DNA from: Streptomyces bicolor
GTDB taxonomy: Bacteria; Actinomycetota; Actinomycetes; Streptomycetales; Streptomycetaceae
Length of the DNA: 64,000 nucleotides
Direction of reading: 5' to 3'
NCBI RefSeq assembly: GCF_000719285.1
Contig: NZ_JOFS01000004.1
Location: forward strand, 62,001 to 126,000
The notes under the pieces were generated by a model. It made no database searches. It was not told the DNA's origin and saw nothing but the letters and a program-made list of their open reading frames with translations. Position 1 is the first letter of the stretch, and every line of letters begins with the position of its first letter. A program made the position numbers and the translations under genes. Of the stretch, positions 55,885 to 63,766 are shown one piece after another.

Positions 55885-56048
55885 CTAACAGAGCGGGGCT
55901 CACGGGCCCAGATGAACTCAAGCCCCGCGCACAGTTCCAAAGACCGTCGGGCAGGCGTCATTCCCCGTGGGGGAGTGGAATGGAGACTGACCGTCCCCAG
56001 CGACAGGCGCACTGCGCCCGGGCACGTCGTTCGCCACGAGGAACTGAG

Positions 56049-56212
56049 GCCGCCATGTCGAGCTGAGCCGCGATGTGGGGCTGCGCCGCGAGGCTGAAGG
56101 TGAGCCGCGATGTGGGGCTGCGCCGCGAGGCTGAAGGTGAGCCGCGATGTGGGGCTGCGCCGCGATGTGGGGCTGCGCCGCGATGTGGGGCTGCGCCGCG
56201 ATGTGGAGCTGC
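56049..56212 (+). repeat. Tandem array of an 18-bp unit
   Basis: The unit GCCGCGATGTGGGGCTGC occurs at 56067, 56104, 56141, 56159 and 56177, with a one-mismatch copy at 56195 and a degenerate one at 56049. Spacing is 37, 37, 18, 18 and 18 bases. The two 37-base periods each contain a diverged 19-base block (GCCGCGAGGCTGAAGGTGA). It lies upstream of the SIS gene. Confidence 0.95.
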
Positions 56213-56385
56213 GCCCCGTGACGAGCGAGCCGCGCCCCGCACGCCGAGCGCCGGACTCGGCGAGCCGGCACGCCGAGCGCGAGACTCGGGTACGGCGAGC
56301 AGCGCGCCACGCCGGCGAGCAACGCGCCCCGGCACGGCGAGCAGCGAGAGCCACGTACGACAAGCGCGAGAGCAGGAAGGGCCCC

Positions 56386-57474
56386 ATGACCACCTCGACC
56401 CCGTACCCTCCCGACCCGCACGCCCCCCACAACGACGCACCAGGCCGCATCATGGCCCGCGAGATGGCCGAACAGCCCACCGTGCTGCGCCGGATCCTGT
56501 CCGACGGCGCCCTCGCCATCCGCAAGGTCGCCCAGGAGATCGCCGCCCGCGCGCCCCGCTTCGTCCTGCTCACCGCCCGCGGCACCTCCGACAACGCCGC
56601 GCTCTACGCCAAGTACCTCCTGGAGATCCGCCTCGGCCTGCCCTGCGGCCTGACGTCGATGTCGACCACCACCGCCTACGGTGCCCGCCCCGACCTCACC
56701 GATGTCCTCGTCATTACCGTCAGTCAGTCCGGCGGCTCCCCGGACTTGGTGGCCTCGACCCGGGCCGCCCGCGAGGCCGGCGCGATCACGCTCGCGGTGA
56801 CCAACAACCCCGACTCCCCGCTGGCCGCCGTCTCCGAGTACCACCTCGACATCATGGCCGGACCGGAACGGGCCCTCCCCGCGACCAAGACCTATACGGC
56901 CTCCCTACTCGCTCTGTACCTCTTCGTCGAAGGCCTGCGCGGCGGCGACACCACCCCCGCCCATGTGCTCCCGGACCTCGCCGGGCAGCTGCTCGCCCGG
57001 CAGGACGAGGTCCGCACGCTCGCTGCCCGCTACCGCTTCGCCGAGCGCATGGTGATCACTTCCCGCGGCTACGGCTATCCCACGGCCAAGGAAGCCGCCC
57101 TCAAACTGATGGAGACCAGCTACATCCCGGCGCTCGCCTACTCCGGCGCCGATCTGCTGCACGGCCCGCTGGCCATGGTCGACAACGTCTCCCCGGTCAT
57201 CGCGGTCGTCACCGACGGCAAGGGCGGCGAGGCCCTCCAGCCCGTCCTCGACCGACTCCGCGGCCGCGGCGCCGACCTGGTCGTCATCGGCCCCCGGCAC
57301 CAGGTCGAACAGGCCTCGGCCGGCTTCGTCCTGCCCACCGGGGACGTGGCCGAGGAAGTCCAGCCGATCCTGGAGATCCTCCCGCTCCAGCTCCTCGCCT
57401 ACGAGGTCACCATCGCCCGGGGGCAGGACCCGGACGCGCCCAGGGCGCTGGCGAAGGTGACGGAGACGCGCTGA
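56386..57474 (+). CDS. Double SIS-domain aminosugar isomerase/deaminase-like protein
   Basis: Encodes 362 residues from ATG 56386 behind AGGAAGG. Two SIS domains are present: FVLLTARGTSDNAALYAKYL with VITVSQSGGSPDLV, and ERMVITSRGYGYPTAKEAAL with the ALAYSGADLLHGPLA segment. It resembles the isomerase half of glucosamine-6-phosphate synthase without the glutaminase domain, like AgaS-type deaminases. The position beside nagB suggests work on phosphorylated aminosugars (inference). The exact reaction is not established. A short hairpin follows. Confidence 0.9.
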   Translation: MTTSTPYPPDPHAPHNDAPGRIMAREMAEQPTVLRRILSDGALAIRKVAQEIAARAPRFVLLTARGTSDNAALYAKYLLEIRLGLPCGLTSMSTTTAYGARPDLTDVLVITVSQSGGSPDLVASTRAAREAGAITLAVTNNPDSPLAAVSEYHLDIMAGPERALPATKTYTASLLALYLFVEGLRGGDTTPAHVLPDLAGQLLARQDEVRTLAARYRFAERMVITSRGYGYPTAKEAALKLMETSYIPALAYSGADLLHGPLAMVDNVSPVIAVVTDGKGGEALQPVLDRLRGRGADLVVIGPRHQVEQASAGFVLPTGDVAEEVQPILEILPLQLLAYEVTIARGQDPDAPRALAKVTETR

Positions 57475-57480
57475 ACACGG

Positions 57481-57499
57481 GCGCCTGGAGAACAGGCGC
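57481..57499 (+). terminator. Terminator hairpin after SIS gene
   Basis: A perfect 7-bp stem GCGCCTG/CAGGCGC with a GAGAA loop, six bases after the stop. It is short and without a T-run. Confidence 0.55.
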
Positions 57500-57596
57500 A
57501 GAGCCCCACCGTGCACCGTCGAGGGCGCGCCGATGCCAAGCGACTCGAGGGATCTCGAGGGATTGCGCCGAGCCCAATTGCCCACGACGCGGCGCA

Positions 57597-58349
57597 CTAC
57601 GTCAGCGAACCCCCGGTGGCGTCCACCCAGCTCCCCGTCACCCATCGCCCCGCGTCCGACGCCAGGAACGCCACCACGTCGGCGACGTCAGCCGTCTCGC
57701 CCACCCGGCCGAGCGCCGATATCGCGGCGGCCTGCGTCCACCCGTCCTCGGTCCCGTACAGAAACTCGGCGGTTTGGTCCGTGTCGATGACCCCCGGCGC
57801 CACCGAGTTCACCGTGATTCCGCGAGGGCCCAGCACCTTGGACAGGTCACGCGTGAAGACGTCGAGCGCCCCCTTGGTCATGGCGTACGCCATCTTGTCC
57901 GGCATCACCGCGGTGCGCGCCAGTCCCGAGGAGATGTTGATGATCCGCCCGCCGTCGCGGAGTCGGCCGAGGCCGCGCTTGACGATGAAGTGGGGTGCCT
58001 TCACATTCACCGCGAAGACCTTGTCGTACTCCTCCTCGTCGATCAGCTCAAGAGCCGACGACGTGCCGATCCCCGCGTTGTTGACCAGGACGTCCACCCC
58101 GTCCGCGTGCCGGTCGAACTCCTCCCACAGCGCCTCCGCGTCCCCCGGCAGCCCCAGCTCGACGCCGATCGCGAACGCCGAGCCGCCCGCCGCCTCGATC
58201 GCCGCGACCGTCTCCTTCGCCGCCGCCTCGTTACGGCCGTAGTGCACGCCGACCCGGGCGCCGTCCCGCCCCAGCCGCTCGGCGATCCCCCGCCCGATTC
58301 CCCTGCTCGCTCCCGTGACCAGAGCCGTCCTGCCCGCAAGCGCACCCAT
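57597..58349 (-). CDS. SDR-family oxidoreductase
   Basis: Encodes 250 residues from ATG 58349 (MGALAGRTALVTGASRGIGR) behind AAGGGGG. Classical SDR motifs: TGASRGIG cofactor site, NNAGIG, the Ser in INISSGLARTAV, and the YxxxK as YAMTKGAL. It resembles 3-oxoacyl-ACP-reductase-type enzymes; the substrate is unknown. It is divergent from a TetR gene, and each has an operator/-10-like box, so it is probably repressed by that TetR protein and induced by its ligand. Confidence 0.92.
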   Translation of the reverse strand: MGALAGRTALVTGASRGIGRGIAERLGRDGARVGVHYGRNEAAAKETVAAIEAAGGSAFAIGVELGLPGDAEALWEEFDRHADGVDVLVNNAGIGTSSALELIDEEEYDKVFAVNVKAPHFIVKRGLGRLRDGGRIINISSGLARTAVMPDKMAYAMTKGALDVFTRDLSKVLGPRGITVNSVAPGVIDTDQTAEFLYGTEDGWTQAAAISALGRVGETADVADVVAFLASDAGRWVTGSWVDATGGSLT

Positions 58350-58368
58350 GCCAGGCGCCCCCTTCACA

Positions 58369-58386
58369 ATTCCATAGTGGTCGCTA
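58369..58386 (-). promoter_or_regulatory. Operator/-10 module of the SDR gene
   Basis: On the minus strand it reads TAGCGACCACTATGGAAT: an imperfect TAGCG-CC-CACTA inverted repeat running into a -10-like TATGGAAT. It matches the module of the TetR gene at 14 of 18 positions. Confidence 0.6.
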
Positions 58387-58422
58387 CAAAAATGACCGTA
58401 GATCACGCCCCCTTCATTTGTC

Positions 58423-58440
58423 TAGCGTCCGCTATAAAAT
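58423..58440 (+). promoter_or_regulatory. Operator/-10 module of the TetR gene
   Basis: TAGCGTCCGCTATAAAAT: an inverted repeat TAGCG-TC-CGCTA merged with the -10-like TATAAAAT. A TetR dimer bound here would block its own promoter. The ATG at 58448 is so near that the mRNA may be leaderless. Confidence 0.65.
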
Positions 58441-58447
58441 GCACTCC

Positions 58448-59293
58448 ATGGTGAGCAGCAAGGAGACCGAGGAGGCCGAGCTGAGCGGACCGGCCCGGGA
58501 GGCCGGCCTGATGAGGAGGACTGGGCTGACGGGGAAGGCCGGGCTGACTCGGGAGGCAGGGGCGACTCAGCAGGTCCGGGTCCGGGAGGCCGGAGAGGTC
58601 CCGGAGGCGGGAGAGGCTGTGGAGACGGGGGAAGCTCTGGAGACCGGAGAAGCCGTTAAGCCCCGGGAGACTGTGGTTGCGGGCCCGCAGACGCGCCCCG
58701 GGCCCAAGCGCCGTGGCCGCCCCCGCTCCTTCGACCGCGAGACCGCTCTGGAGAAGGCCCTCCTCGCCTTCTGGGAGCACGGCTACGAGGCGACCTCCGT
58801 CTCCGACCTCACGCGTGTCATGGACATCGGCGCCCCGAGCCTGTACGCCGCCTTCGGCGACAAGCAGTCCCTCTTCGAGGAGGTCGTCCGCGTGTACGGC
58901 GTGCGGTACGGCTCGTTCACCGATCGCGCCCTCACCGAGGAGTCCAACGCCCGCGCCGCCGTGGCGCGGATGCTGCGCGAGGCCGCCTCGGAGTACACCG
59001 ATCCGGCCCACCCGCACGGCTGCCTCGTCGTCCACGCGGCGACCAACTGCTCGACGCCCGAAGTGGAGGAGTCCCTGCGGGTGCGGCGCAACGCCAACAT
59101 CGCCGCCATCCGGAGCCGTATAGAAGCGGACATCGCCACAGGTGCCCTCCCCGCCCATGTCGACGCTGCCGCGCTCGCCCGGCACGCCGGCGCGATGATC
59201 CAGGGCATGTCACAACAGGCGCGCGACGGGGCGAGCCGGGAGGAACTGGAGGCACTCGCGGAAATTGCCATGGCCAACTGGCCCCGCACATGA
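58448..59293 (+). CDS. TetR-family regulator with long low-complexity N-terminus
   Basis: Encodes 281 residues from ATG 58448 (an ATG three codons earlier is possible). The first ~85 residues are unusual for the family: Gly/Glu-rich repeats such as GEAVETGEALETGEAVKPRE. The helix-turn-helix then reads ATSVSDLTRVMDIGAPSLYA, and the ligand domain contains PHGCLVVHAATNCSTPEVEE. The second half resembles AcrR/NemR-type repressors of reductase genes. It most likely represses the divergent SDR gene and itself through paired TAGCG boxes. Confidence 0.9.
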   Translation: MVSSKETEEAELSGPAREAGLMRRTGLTGKAGLTREAGATQQVRVREAGEVPEAGEAVETGEALETGEAVKPRETVVAGPQTRPGPKRRGRPRSFDRETALEKALLAFWEHGYEATSVSDLTRVMDIGAPSLYAAFGDKQSLFEEVVRVYGVRYGSFTDRALTEESNARAAVARMLREAASEYTDPAHPHGCLVVHAATNCSTPEVEESLRVRRNANIAAIRSRIEADIATGALPAHVDAAALARHAGAMIQGMSQQARDGASREELEALAEIAMANWPRT

Positions 59294-59409
59294 ACCCACA
59301 CGGGTTAGGCTGCGTGGTGGATACCAGGGCGTCCTACTAGTTCTCCGACCGGTCGGGGCCCGCGAAGAAGCGCCAACAGTAAACACGCTCCAACGCATGG
59401 ACACACAAG

Positions 59410-59425
59410 AGTGGTCTAGTCCACA
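59410..59425. promoter_or_regulatory. dre-type DasR operator upstream of histidine kinase gene
   Basis: AGTGGTCTAGTCCACA contains the palindromic DasR core TGGTCTAGTCCA and shares 14 consecutive bases with dre 1 of dasR. It lies 282 bases ahead of the kinase start and 117 bases after the TetR gene stop. Confidence 0.75.
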
Positions 59426-59461
59426 ATGCGAAGGAGTGCGTAGGAGAAGAACGCACCGACT

Positions 59462-59488
59462 TCCGCCTTCCCCGCACAGGAAGGCGGA
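59462..59488 (+). terminator. Perfect hairpin in the kinase leader
   Basis: Stem TCCGCCTTCC/GGAAGGCGGA, 10 bp without mismatch, with a 7-base loop. It has no T-run. It could be the end of the TetR transcript or an attenuator of a transcript starting at the dre region. Confidence 0.6.
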
Positions 59489-59706
59489 CCGAGGAACCGG
59501 AGCTCTCTGCCCTGACTGCCCCGGCTCCTCATCCTCGGCCGACCGGGACCGCACACCCCACGGCCGATATTGCTCCGGGCTGCGGTGCCGGGAGGGTTGA
59601 GGGTCCCTCTCAGGCGCCGCGGCCCGCGGGTGTTCTCGGGCCCGCAATCGCCTCCGGGGATGGCTGGTTTCGAACCATGTCCGTACCGGCAGGTACGCTC
59701 GGCCAC

Positions 59707-61182
59707 GTGCCCTCCATGAACGAACTCGTACGCCAGCACACGGCCCTCGACGACTCCGACCTCGAGTGGCTCCACCTGCTGGTCTCGGAGTGGCAGCTGC
59801 TCTCCGACCTCTCCTTCGCCGACCTCGTCCTGTGGGTCCCCACCAGCGACGGCACCCGCTATGTCTCCGTGGCGCAGATGCGGCCCAACACCGGCCCGAC
59901 CTCGTACCAGGACGACATGGTCGGCCACCTCGTCCCGCGCGGCCGCCGCCCGATGCTGGACGCCGCGCTCGACGAGGGCCGCATCGTCCGGGAGGGCGAC
60001 CCCGAGTGGCGCGAGGAGGTGCCGGTCCGCGTCGAGTCGATTCCGGTACGACGGGACGGGCGCGTCCTGGGTGTCATCGCCCGCAACACCAACCTGCTCA
60101 CCGTCCGCACCCCGAGCCGCCTGGAGTTGACGTACCTCCAAAGTGCCTCGGATCTCGCGCAGATGATCGCGGCCGGCGCCTTCCCGTTCGCCAACCAGCA
60201 GGTGGACATGGACGCCTCGCCGCGCGTCGGTGACGGCCTGATCCGCCTGGACGCCGAGGGCGTCGTCCAGTACGCCTCCCCGAACGCGCTGTCCGCCTAC
60301 CATCGCCTCGGTCTCGCCGCCGACCTCCTCGGCCACCACCTGGGCAAGACCACCGCCGAACTCGCCCCGACCCGCGGCCCGGTGGACGAGGCGCTCGCCA
60401 AGGTCGCCAGCGGCTGGGCGCCCCGCAACTTCGAAATCGAGTCCGAGGACGGGGTCATCCAGTTCCGGGCGATCCCGCTCAGCCCCAAGGGCACCCGCAT
60501 CGGTTCGCTGGTCCTGCTCCGGGACGTCACCGAACTGCGCCGCCGCGAGCGCGAGTTGATCACCAAGGACGCGACCATCCGGGAGATCCACCACCGGGTG
60601 AAGAACAACCTCCAGACCGTGGCCGCCCTGCTCCGCCTTCAGGCCCGGCGCATCGAGTCCGACCGCGGCCGCGAAGCCCTCGAAGAGGCGGTACGGCGGG
60701 TCGGCTCGATCGCGATCGTGCACGAGACGCTCTCCCAGAACCTCGACGAGCGCGTGGAGTTCGACGAGATCGCCGACCGGGTGCTGGCCATGGTCGCCGA
60801 GATCTCACCCGGCAAGGTCGCCGGCCGGCGTACCGGCCGCTTCGGCATCCTGGACGCCGAGGTCGCCACCCCGCTGTCGATGGTCCTGACCGAGATCCTC
60901 CAGAACGCCCTGGAGCACGGCTTCCGCGAGGGTGAGACCGGCACCGTCGAGGTCACGGCGGTCCGTGGCGGTACGACGAAGCAGGCTCGCCTCCTGGTCA
61001 CGGTCCAGGACGACGGCGTGGGCCTCCCCGAGGGCTTCGACCCGCACACCGCGGGCAACCTGGGCCTGCAGATCGTACGGACCCTGGTGGAGGGCGAGTT
61101 GGGCGGCACGTTCGACATGGTCCCGGCGCCGGAGCGGGGGACCCGGGTGATCCTCGACATTCCGGTGCGGGGCCACAAGTAG
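59707..61182 (+). CDS. Sensor histidine kinase, PdtaS-like (HisKA_2 type)
   Basis: Encodes 491 residues from GTG 59707 (VPSMNELVRQHTALDDSDLE); ATG 59716 is also possible. It is soluble: a GAF-like domain, then a PAS-like domain (DGLIRLDAEGVVQYASPNAL). A type-2 dimerisation/phosphorylation helix follows with the His in IREIHHRVKNNLQTVAALLR, then an HATPase domain (LTEILQNALEHGF, DDGVGLPEGF, GNLGLQIV). Mycobacterial PdtaS phosphorylates the ANTAR antiterminator PdtaR. No response regulator is adjacent. A dre box lies in its long leader. Confidence 0.93.
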   Translation: MPSMNELVRQHTALDDSDLEWLHLLVSEWQLLSDLSFADLVLWVPTSDGTRYVSVAQMRPNTGPTSYQDDMVGHLVPRGRRPMLDAALDEGRIVREGDPEWREEVPVRVESIPVRRDGRVLGVIARNTNLLTVRTPSRLELTYLQSASDLAQMIAAGAFPFANQQVDMDASPRVGDGLIRLDAEGVVQYASPNALSAYHRLGLAADLLGHHLGKTTAELAPTRGPVDEALAKVASGWAPRNFEIESEDGVIQFRAIPLSPKGTRIGSLVLLRDVTELRRRERELITKDATIREIHHRVKNNLQTVAALLRLQARRIESDRGREALEEAVRRVGSIAIVHETLSQNLDERVEFDEIADRVLAMVAEISPGKVAGRRTGRFGILDAEVATPLSMVLTEILQNALEHGFREGETGTVEVTAVRGGTTKQARLLVTVQDDGVGLPEGFDPHTAGNLGLQIVRTLVEGELGGTFDMVPAPERGTRVILDIPVRGHK

Positions 61183-61237
61183 GCGCGGGCGGGGGGCCAA
61201 CGCGGTGGGCGGACACGGGCGGTGGGCGAACAGCAAA

Positions 61238-61268
61238 GAGCCCCAGCCCGTTCAGGGGGCTGGGGCTC
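61238..61268. terminator. Bidirectional terminator
   Basis: A perfect 12-bp stem GAGCCCCAGCCC/GGGCTGGGGCTC with a 7-base loop, between the convergent kinase and wblE genes. Confidence 0.8.
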
Positions 61269-61389
61269 AACATGCTCGTTGCCAGCATTCGCTGCGCATC
61301 GGGGGTACTGCGCGCTGCGGCTCGGGGGCGGGAGATGCGTACTCGCTGTACGCGCCGCCAAGCTCAGGCTGTTTGCGGGGCGGGTGTTG

Positions 61390-61647
61390 TCAGGCGGAGG
61401 CCTGACGGGCCCGGTTGCGGGCGGCGCGGCGCTTCATGGCGCGGCGCTCGTCCTCGCTGAGACCACCCCAGACGCCGGAGTCCTGACCGGACTCGAGCGC
61501 CCACTGCAGGCACTGCTCGATAACCGGGCAGCGACGGCAGACGGCCTTGGCTTCCTCGATCTGCAGCAGCGCAGGACCGGTGTTGCCGATGGGGAAGAAG
61601 AGCTCGGGGTCTTCCTCGCGGCAAACGGCGTTGTGACGCCAGTCCAT
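61390..61647 (-). CDS. wblE: WhiB-family iron-sulfur regulator WblE
   Basis: Encodes 85 residues, the same length as S. coelicolor WblE. Four cysteines bind a [4Fe-4S] cluster in the Wbl spacing: C9, C37, C40, C46 (AVCRRCPVIEQC). The GVWGG turn and a basic C-terminus (RRAMKRRAARNRARQ) follow. Wbl proteins bind the principal sigma factor and redirect transcription. The start has an AAGGAGAGG site. A 332-base region upstream contains a palindrome at 61705-61718. Confidence 0.96.
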   Translation of the reverse strand: MDWRHNAVCREEDPELFFPIGNTGPALLQIEEAKAVCRRCPVIEQCLQWALESGQDSGVWGGLSEDERRAMKRRAARNRARQASA

Positions 61648-61979
61648 GGCTGCTACCTCTCCTTGGTTCTCCTGTACGTAGTTACGTGCAGGGTGCTTGT
61701 GAATGTGAACGCTTTCACGAATCCCTCAACAAGTGAAGGGCCTACCACCAGTTCCCTGGCGTGGGTCCTGTGAGTTGAAGAGGGGTTCCGGTGATCAGTG
61801 GAGGCCGGTCTTGCGGGCCGTCCCGATCGCCACGTAGAGACTCGCAAACCTCAGCGACGGATACAACCCCTTCCGGAAAGTTTTTTTTGATTCCTCGGTG
61901 TCGACTAGGTCACAGCCGTACTTCCATGGGGTGGATCCTGGCCTAAACGTTCGAGTGAAAGGATTTTGGCCCATTCCGC
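61648..61979 (-). other. wblE upstream region, 332 bases
   Basis: It is lower in GC than its surroundings, with an eight-base A/T run near 61879 and the palindrome at 61705-61718. A minus-strand 62-codon frame (61795-61983) overlaps the stop of the kinase-like gene but has poor codon usage for this genome, and I do not call it. It probably holds one or more wblE promoters. Confidence 0.6.
61705..61718 (-). promoter_or_regulatory. Palindrome upstream of wblE
   Basis: GTGAACGCTTTCAC: 5-base arms GTGAA/TTCAC around CGCT, 58-71 bases before the wblE start. It is a candidate operator for an unidentified regulator. Confidence 0.45.
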
Positions 61980-62948
61980 TCACACAATCACACGCAGTGC
62001 ACGGCGTACGCCTGTGAACGTCACGCTCGTACGCAGCCCGAGGTGGTCGCCGTCCATCTGAAGGGGCAACGGGACCTTCGAATGCAAGGTGAACTGGTCC
62101 AGGTCGTGCAGGGAGACGGCGTGCTTGCCATGGGGGCCACGCTCGGGGGACGAAGTGAGCAACTGGGTGCCATATCGGGCAACCGCGGCGGTCGTCATTC
62201 GGCTGAGACCGAGTACGTCGAGGCCCTTATCGAACGAGGCCTTAGGTGACGCGTACATCGGGTGATTGCCCAAGAAGGTCCACGGGGACGTGTTCGAGAC
62301 TATGGAGAGGACCAGATCGGTCACCGGCTCCGCGTCCGGACGCTCCAGGGTGATCGTCCCGTGGCGGCGGTGCGCCTCGCCGAAGAACTGGCGCAGGGCC
62401 TGGCGGACGTAGAGAGCGTGTGTGGATTTTCTGCCGCGCTCGCGCTGCTGCTCGACGCGTCCGACCACGCCGGCGTCGAAGCCGAGGCCCGCGTTGAAGG
62501 TGAACCAGCGTCCCGGCACGGCCTCGTCGTCCGTGCCCGGGGTGCCGGTGGTGAGGCCCAGGCCGACCGTATGCTCGCTGCCCTCGCGTAGCGCGTCGAG
62601 CAGGGCGCCCGTCGCCTCCACGGCGTCGTTGGGCAGGCCGAGGGCGCGGGCGAAGACGTTGGTGGAGCCGCCGGGGACCACGGCGAGGCGGGGGAGGTGG
62701 TCCGGGTCGGGTCCGTTGTGCAGCAGTCCGTTGACGACCTCGTTCACCGTGCCGTCGCCGCCGAGGGCGACCACCAGGTCGACGTCGTCGCTCTCGGCCG
62801 CCTGCCGGCCCAGGTCGCGGGCGTGACCGCGGTACTCGGTGGTGACCGCCTCGAGTTTCATCTCGCTGGCGAGCGCATGGATCAGGACATCGCGCGTACG
62901 TGCGCTTGTGGTGGTTGCCGCCGGATTGACCACGAGAAGTGCACGCAT
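61980..62948 (-). CDS. Diacylglycerol/lipid kinase family protein (DagK/YegS type)
   Basis: Encodes 322 residues. The catalytic signature is ALGGDGTVNEVVNGLLHNG in the N-terminal half, preceded by VVNPAATTTSART for nucleotide binding. The family phosphorylates diacylglycerol or related lipids at the membrane; the true substrate is undetermined. ATG 62948 is close to a conserved start (MRALLVVNPAA). It lies on the same strand as wblE in the wblE-DGK block conserved near sigH. Confidence 0.93.
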   Translation of the reverse strand: MRALLVVNPAATTTSARTRDVLIHALASEMKLEAVTTEYRGHARDLGRQAAESDDVDLVVALGGDGTVNEVVNGLLHNGPDPDHLPRLAVVPGGSTNVFARALGLPNDAVEATGALLDALREGSEHTVGLGLTTGTPGTDDEAVPGRWFTFNAGLGFDAGVVGRVEQQRERGRKSTHALYVRQALRQFFGEAHRRHGTITLERPDAEPVTDLVLSIVSNTSPWTFLGNHPMYASPKASFDKGLDVLGLSRMTTAAVARYGTQLLTSSPERGPHGKHAVSLHDLDQFTLHSKVPLPLQMDGDHLGLRTSVTFTGVRRALRVIV

Positions 62949-63105
62949 GACTGGCAGCGTACCTACTGGGGGGTACCGGGCACAGGTCGAGGTTGGGATC
63001 TGGTAAGAGATCGGGCGTGAGCCTCGACACGGGGTGACTGCGTCGGCTGGACCGCGGTTCTTGGGCCGCAGGTTTTCTTGGTGCCCGGCGTTGGTGTTGC
63101 CGTCG

Positions 63106-63180
63106 ACCGGGGGCTGCCGCCCCCAGACCCCTGCTTCGGCCCCGAAAGGGCCTTGTCCTCAAACGCCGGACGGGCTGAAT
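63106..63180. repeat. Interspersed GC-rich repeat, Streptomyces type
   Basis: The element contains GGGGGC-TGCC-GCCCCC, then GGCCC-CGAAA-GGGCC, and ends in CTCAAACGCCGGACGGGCTGA. This ending is familiar from memory in many Streptomyces intergenic repeats. It occupies part of the 298-base gap before the membrane protein gene; nothing else was seen in that gap. Confidence 0.65.
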
Positions 63181-63246
63181 GCGGGACCGGCGATTGAGAG
63201 GTGAAGCCCGGACGAGGGCGATATCCCGGAGGGCTACCCTTCTGGG

Positions 63247-63708
63247 GTGACCAAGGAGCAGAATCCCGCCACCCCCGAGACCGCCGGTCCGCGTCCGCGG
63301 CGGCTGACGTACGCGGCGGTGCTCACCGCACTGGAAGGGCTCGGCCTTGCCGCCGGCGGCCTGTGGGTGCTCGTGCTGGGGCTTGCCGGTGACCCGGATG
63401 ACCGGCAGCAGGCCGTCACGCTCGGGGTGACGCTCGTCGCGCTCGCCCTCCTGCCGTTGCTCGCCGCGCGGGGGCTCTTCGCTCAGCGCAGCTGGAGCCG
63501 GGGGCCGTCCGTCATCACGCAGATCATGGCGCTGCCGGTGGCCTACAGCCTGCTGCAGGCCGACAGCATCGCCATCCCGGCGGGGATCGCGATCGCGGTG
63601 GTCGCGGTGACCACGCTCGTGCTGCTGATCAACCCGGCCACGACCCAGGCCCTTGGCATCCGGGGGCCCGGCCGCGCACAGGATCAGGAACAGAAGCAGA
63701 AGCAGTGA
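63247..63708 (+). CDS. Integral membrane protein of unknown function
   Basis: Encodes 153 residues from GTG 63247. Four hydrophobic helices are visible (YAAVLTALEGLGLAAGGLWV, AVTLGVTLVALALLPLLAAR, MALPVAYSLLQADSIAIPAG, IAIAVVAVTTLVLLINPATT). A short polar N-terminus and a Gln/Lys-rich tail (DQEQKQKQ) flank them. It is convergent with the sigma-factor gene, 58 bases apart. No family is recognised. Confidence 0.85.
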   Translation: MTKEQNPATPETAGPRPRRLTYAAVLTALEGLGLAAGGLWVLVLGLAGDPDDRQQAVTLGVTLVALALLPLLAARGLFAQRSWSRGPSVITQIMALPVAYSLLQADSIAIPAGIAIAVVAVTTLVLLINPATTQALGIRGPGRAQDQEQKQKQ

Positions 63709-63766
63709 CCGGTTCTGGAGGAGCCGTCACAGCTCGGGCCCGGGACTCATCGCCCAGGCCCGACCG

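Larger units (their letters stand above)
55817..56385. other. nagB-SIS intergenic region, 569 bases
   Basis: It holds the nagB dre, then an 18-bp tandem repeat array (56049-56212), then a GC-rich stretch with looser repeats of CACGCCGAGCGC up to the SIS ribosome site AGGAAGG. The SIS frame stays open back through the array to about 56110. The composition and the repeats make an N-terminal extension unlikely. I see no other gene. Confidence 0.7.
59294..59706 (+). other. Long leader upstream of the histidine kinase gene
   Basis: 413 bases without a supported gene. It holds a near-perfect DasR dre (59410-59425), an AAGGAG not followed by a good frame, and a perfect 10-bp hairpin (59462-59488). 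A 54-codon frame from GTG 59436 (with GALCPDCPG and YCSGLRC) is noted but unsupported. Confidence 0.65.

Noticed and set aside
56049..56212. Regularly spaced repeats that might be a CRISPR array
   Set aside because: The units abut directly or alternate with diverged copies of themselves. There are no unique spacers and no cas genes.
59436..59600. A 54-codon frame with CPDC and YCSGLRC in the kinase leader
   Set aside because: The ribosome site would overlap the start, a hairpin lies inside the frame, and the composition is not clearly coding. It is kept only as a note.
61795..61983. A 62-codon frame overlapping the stop of the lipid-kinase gene
   Set aside because: Third positions are not GC-rich as in neighbouring genes and no family is recognised. 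It lies in the likely wblE promoter region.
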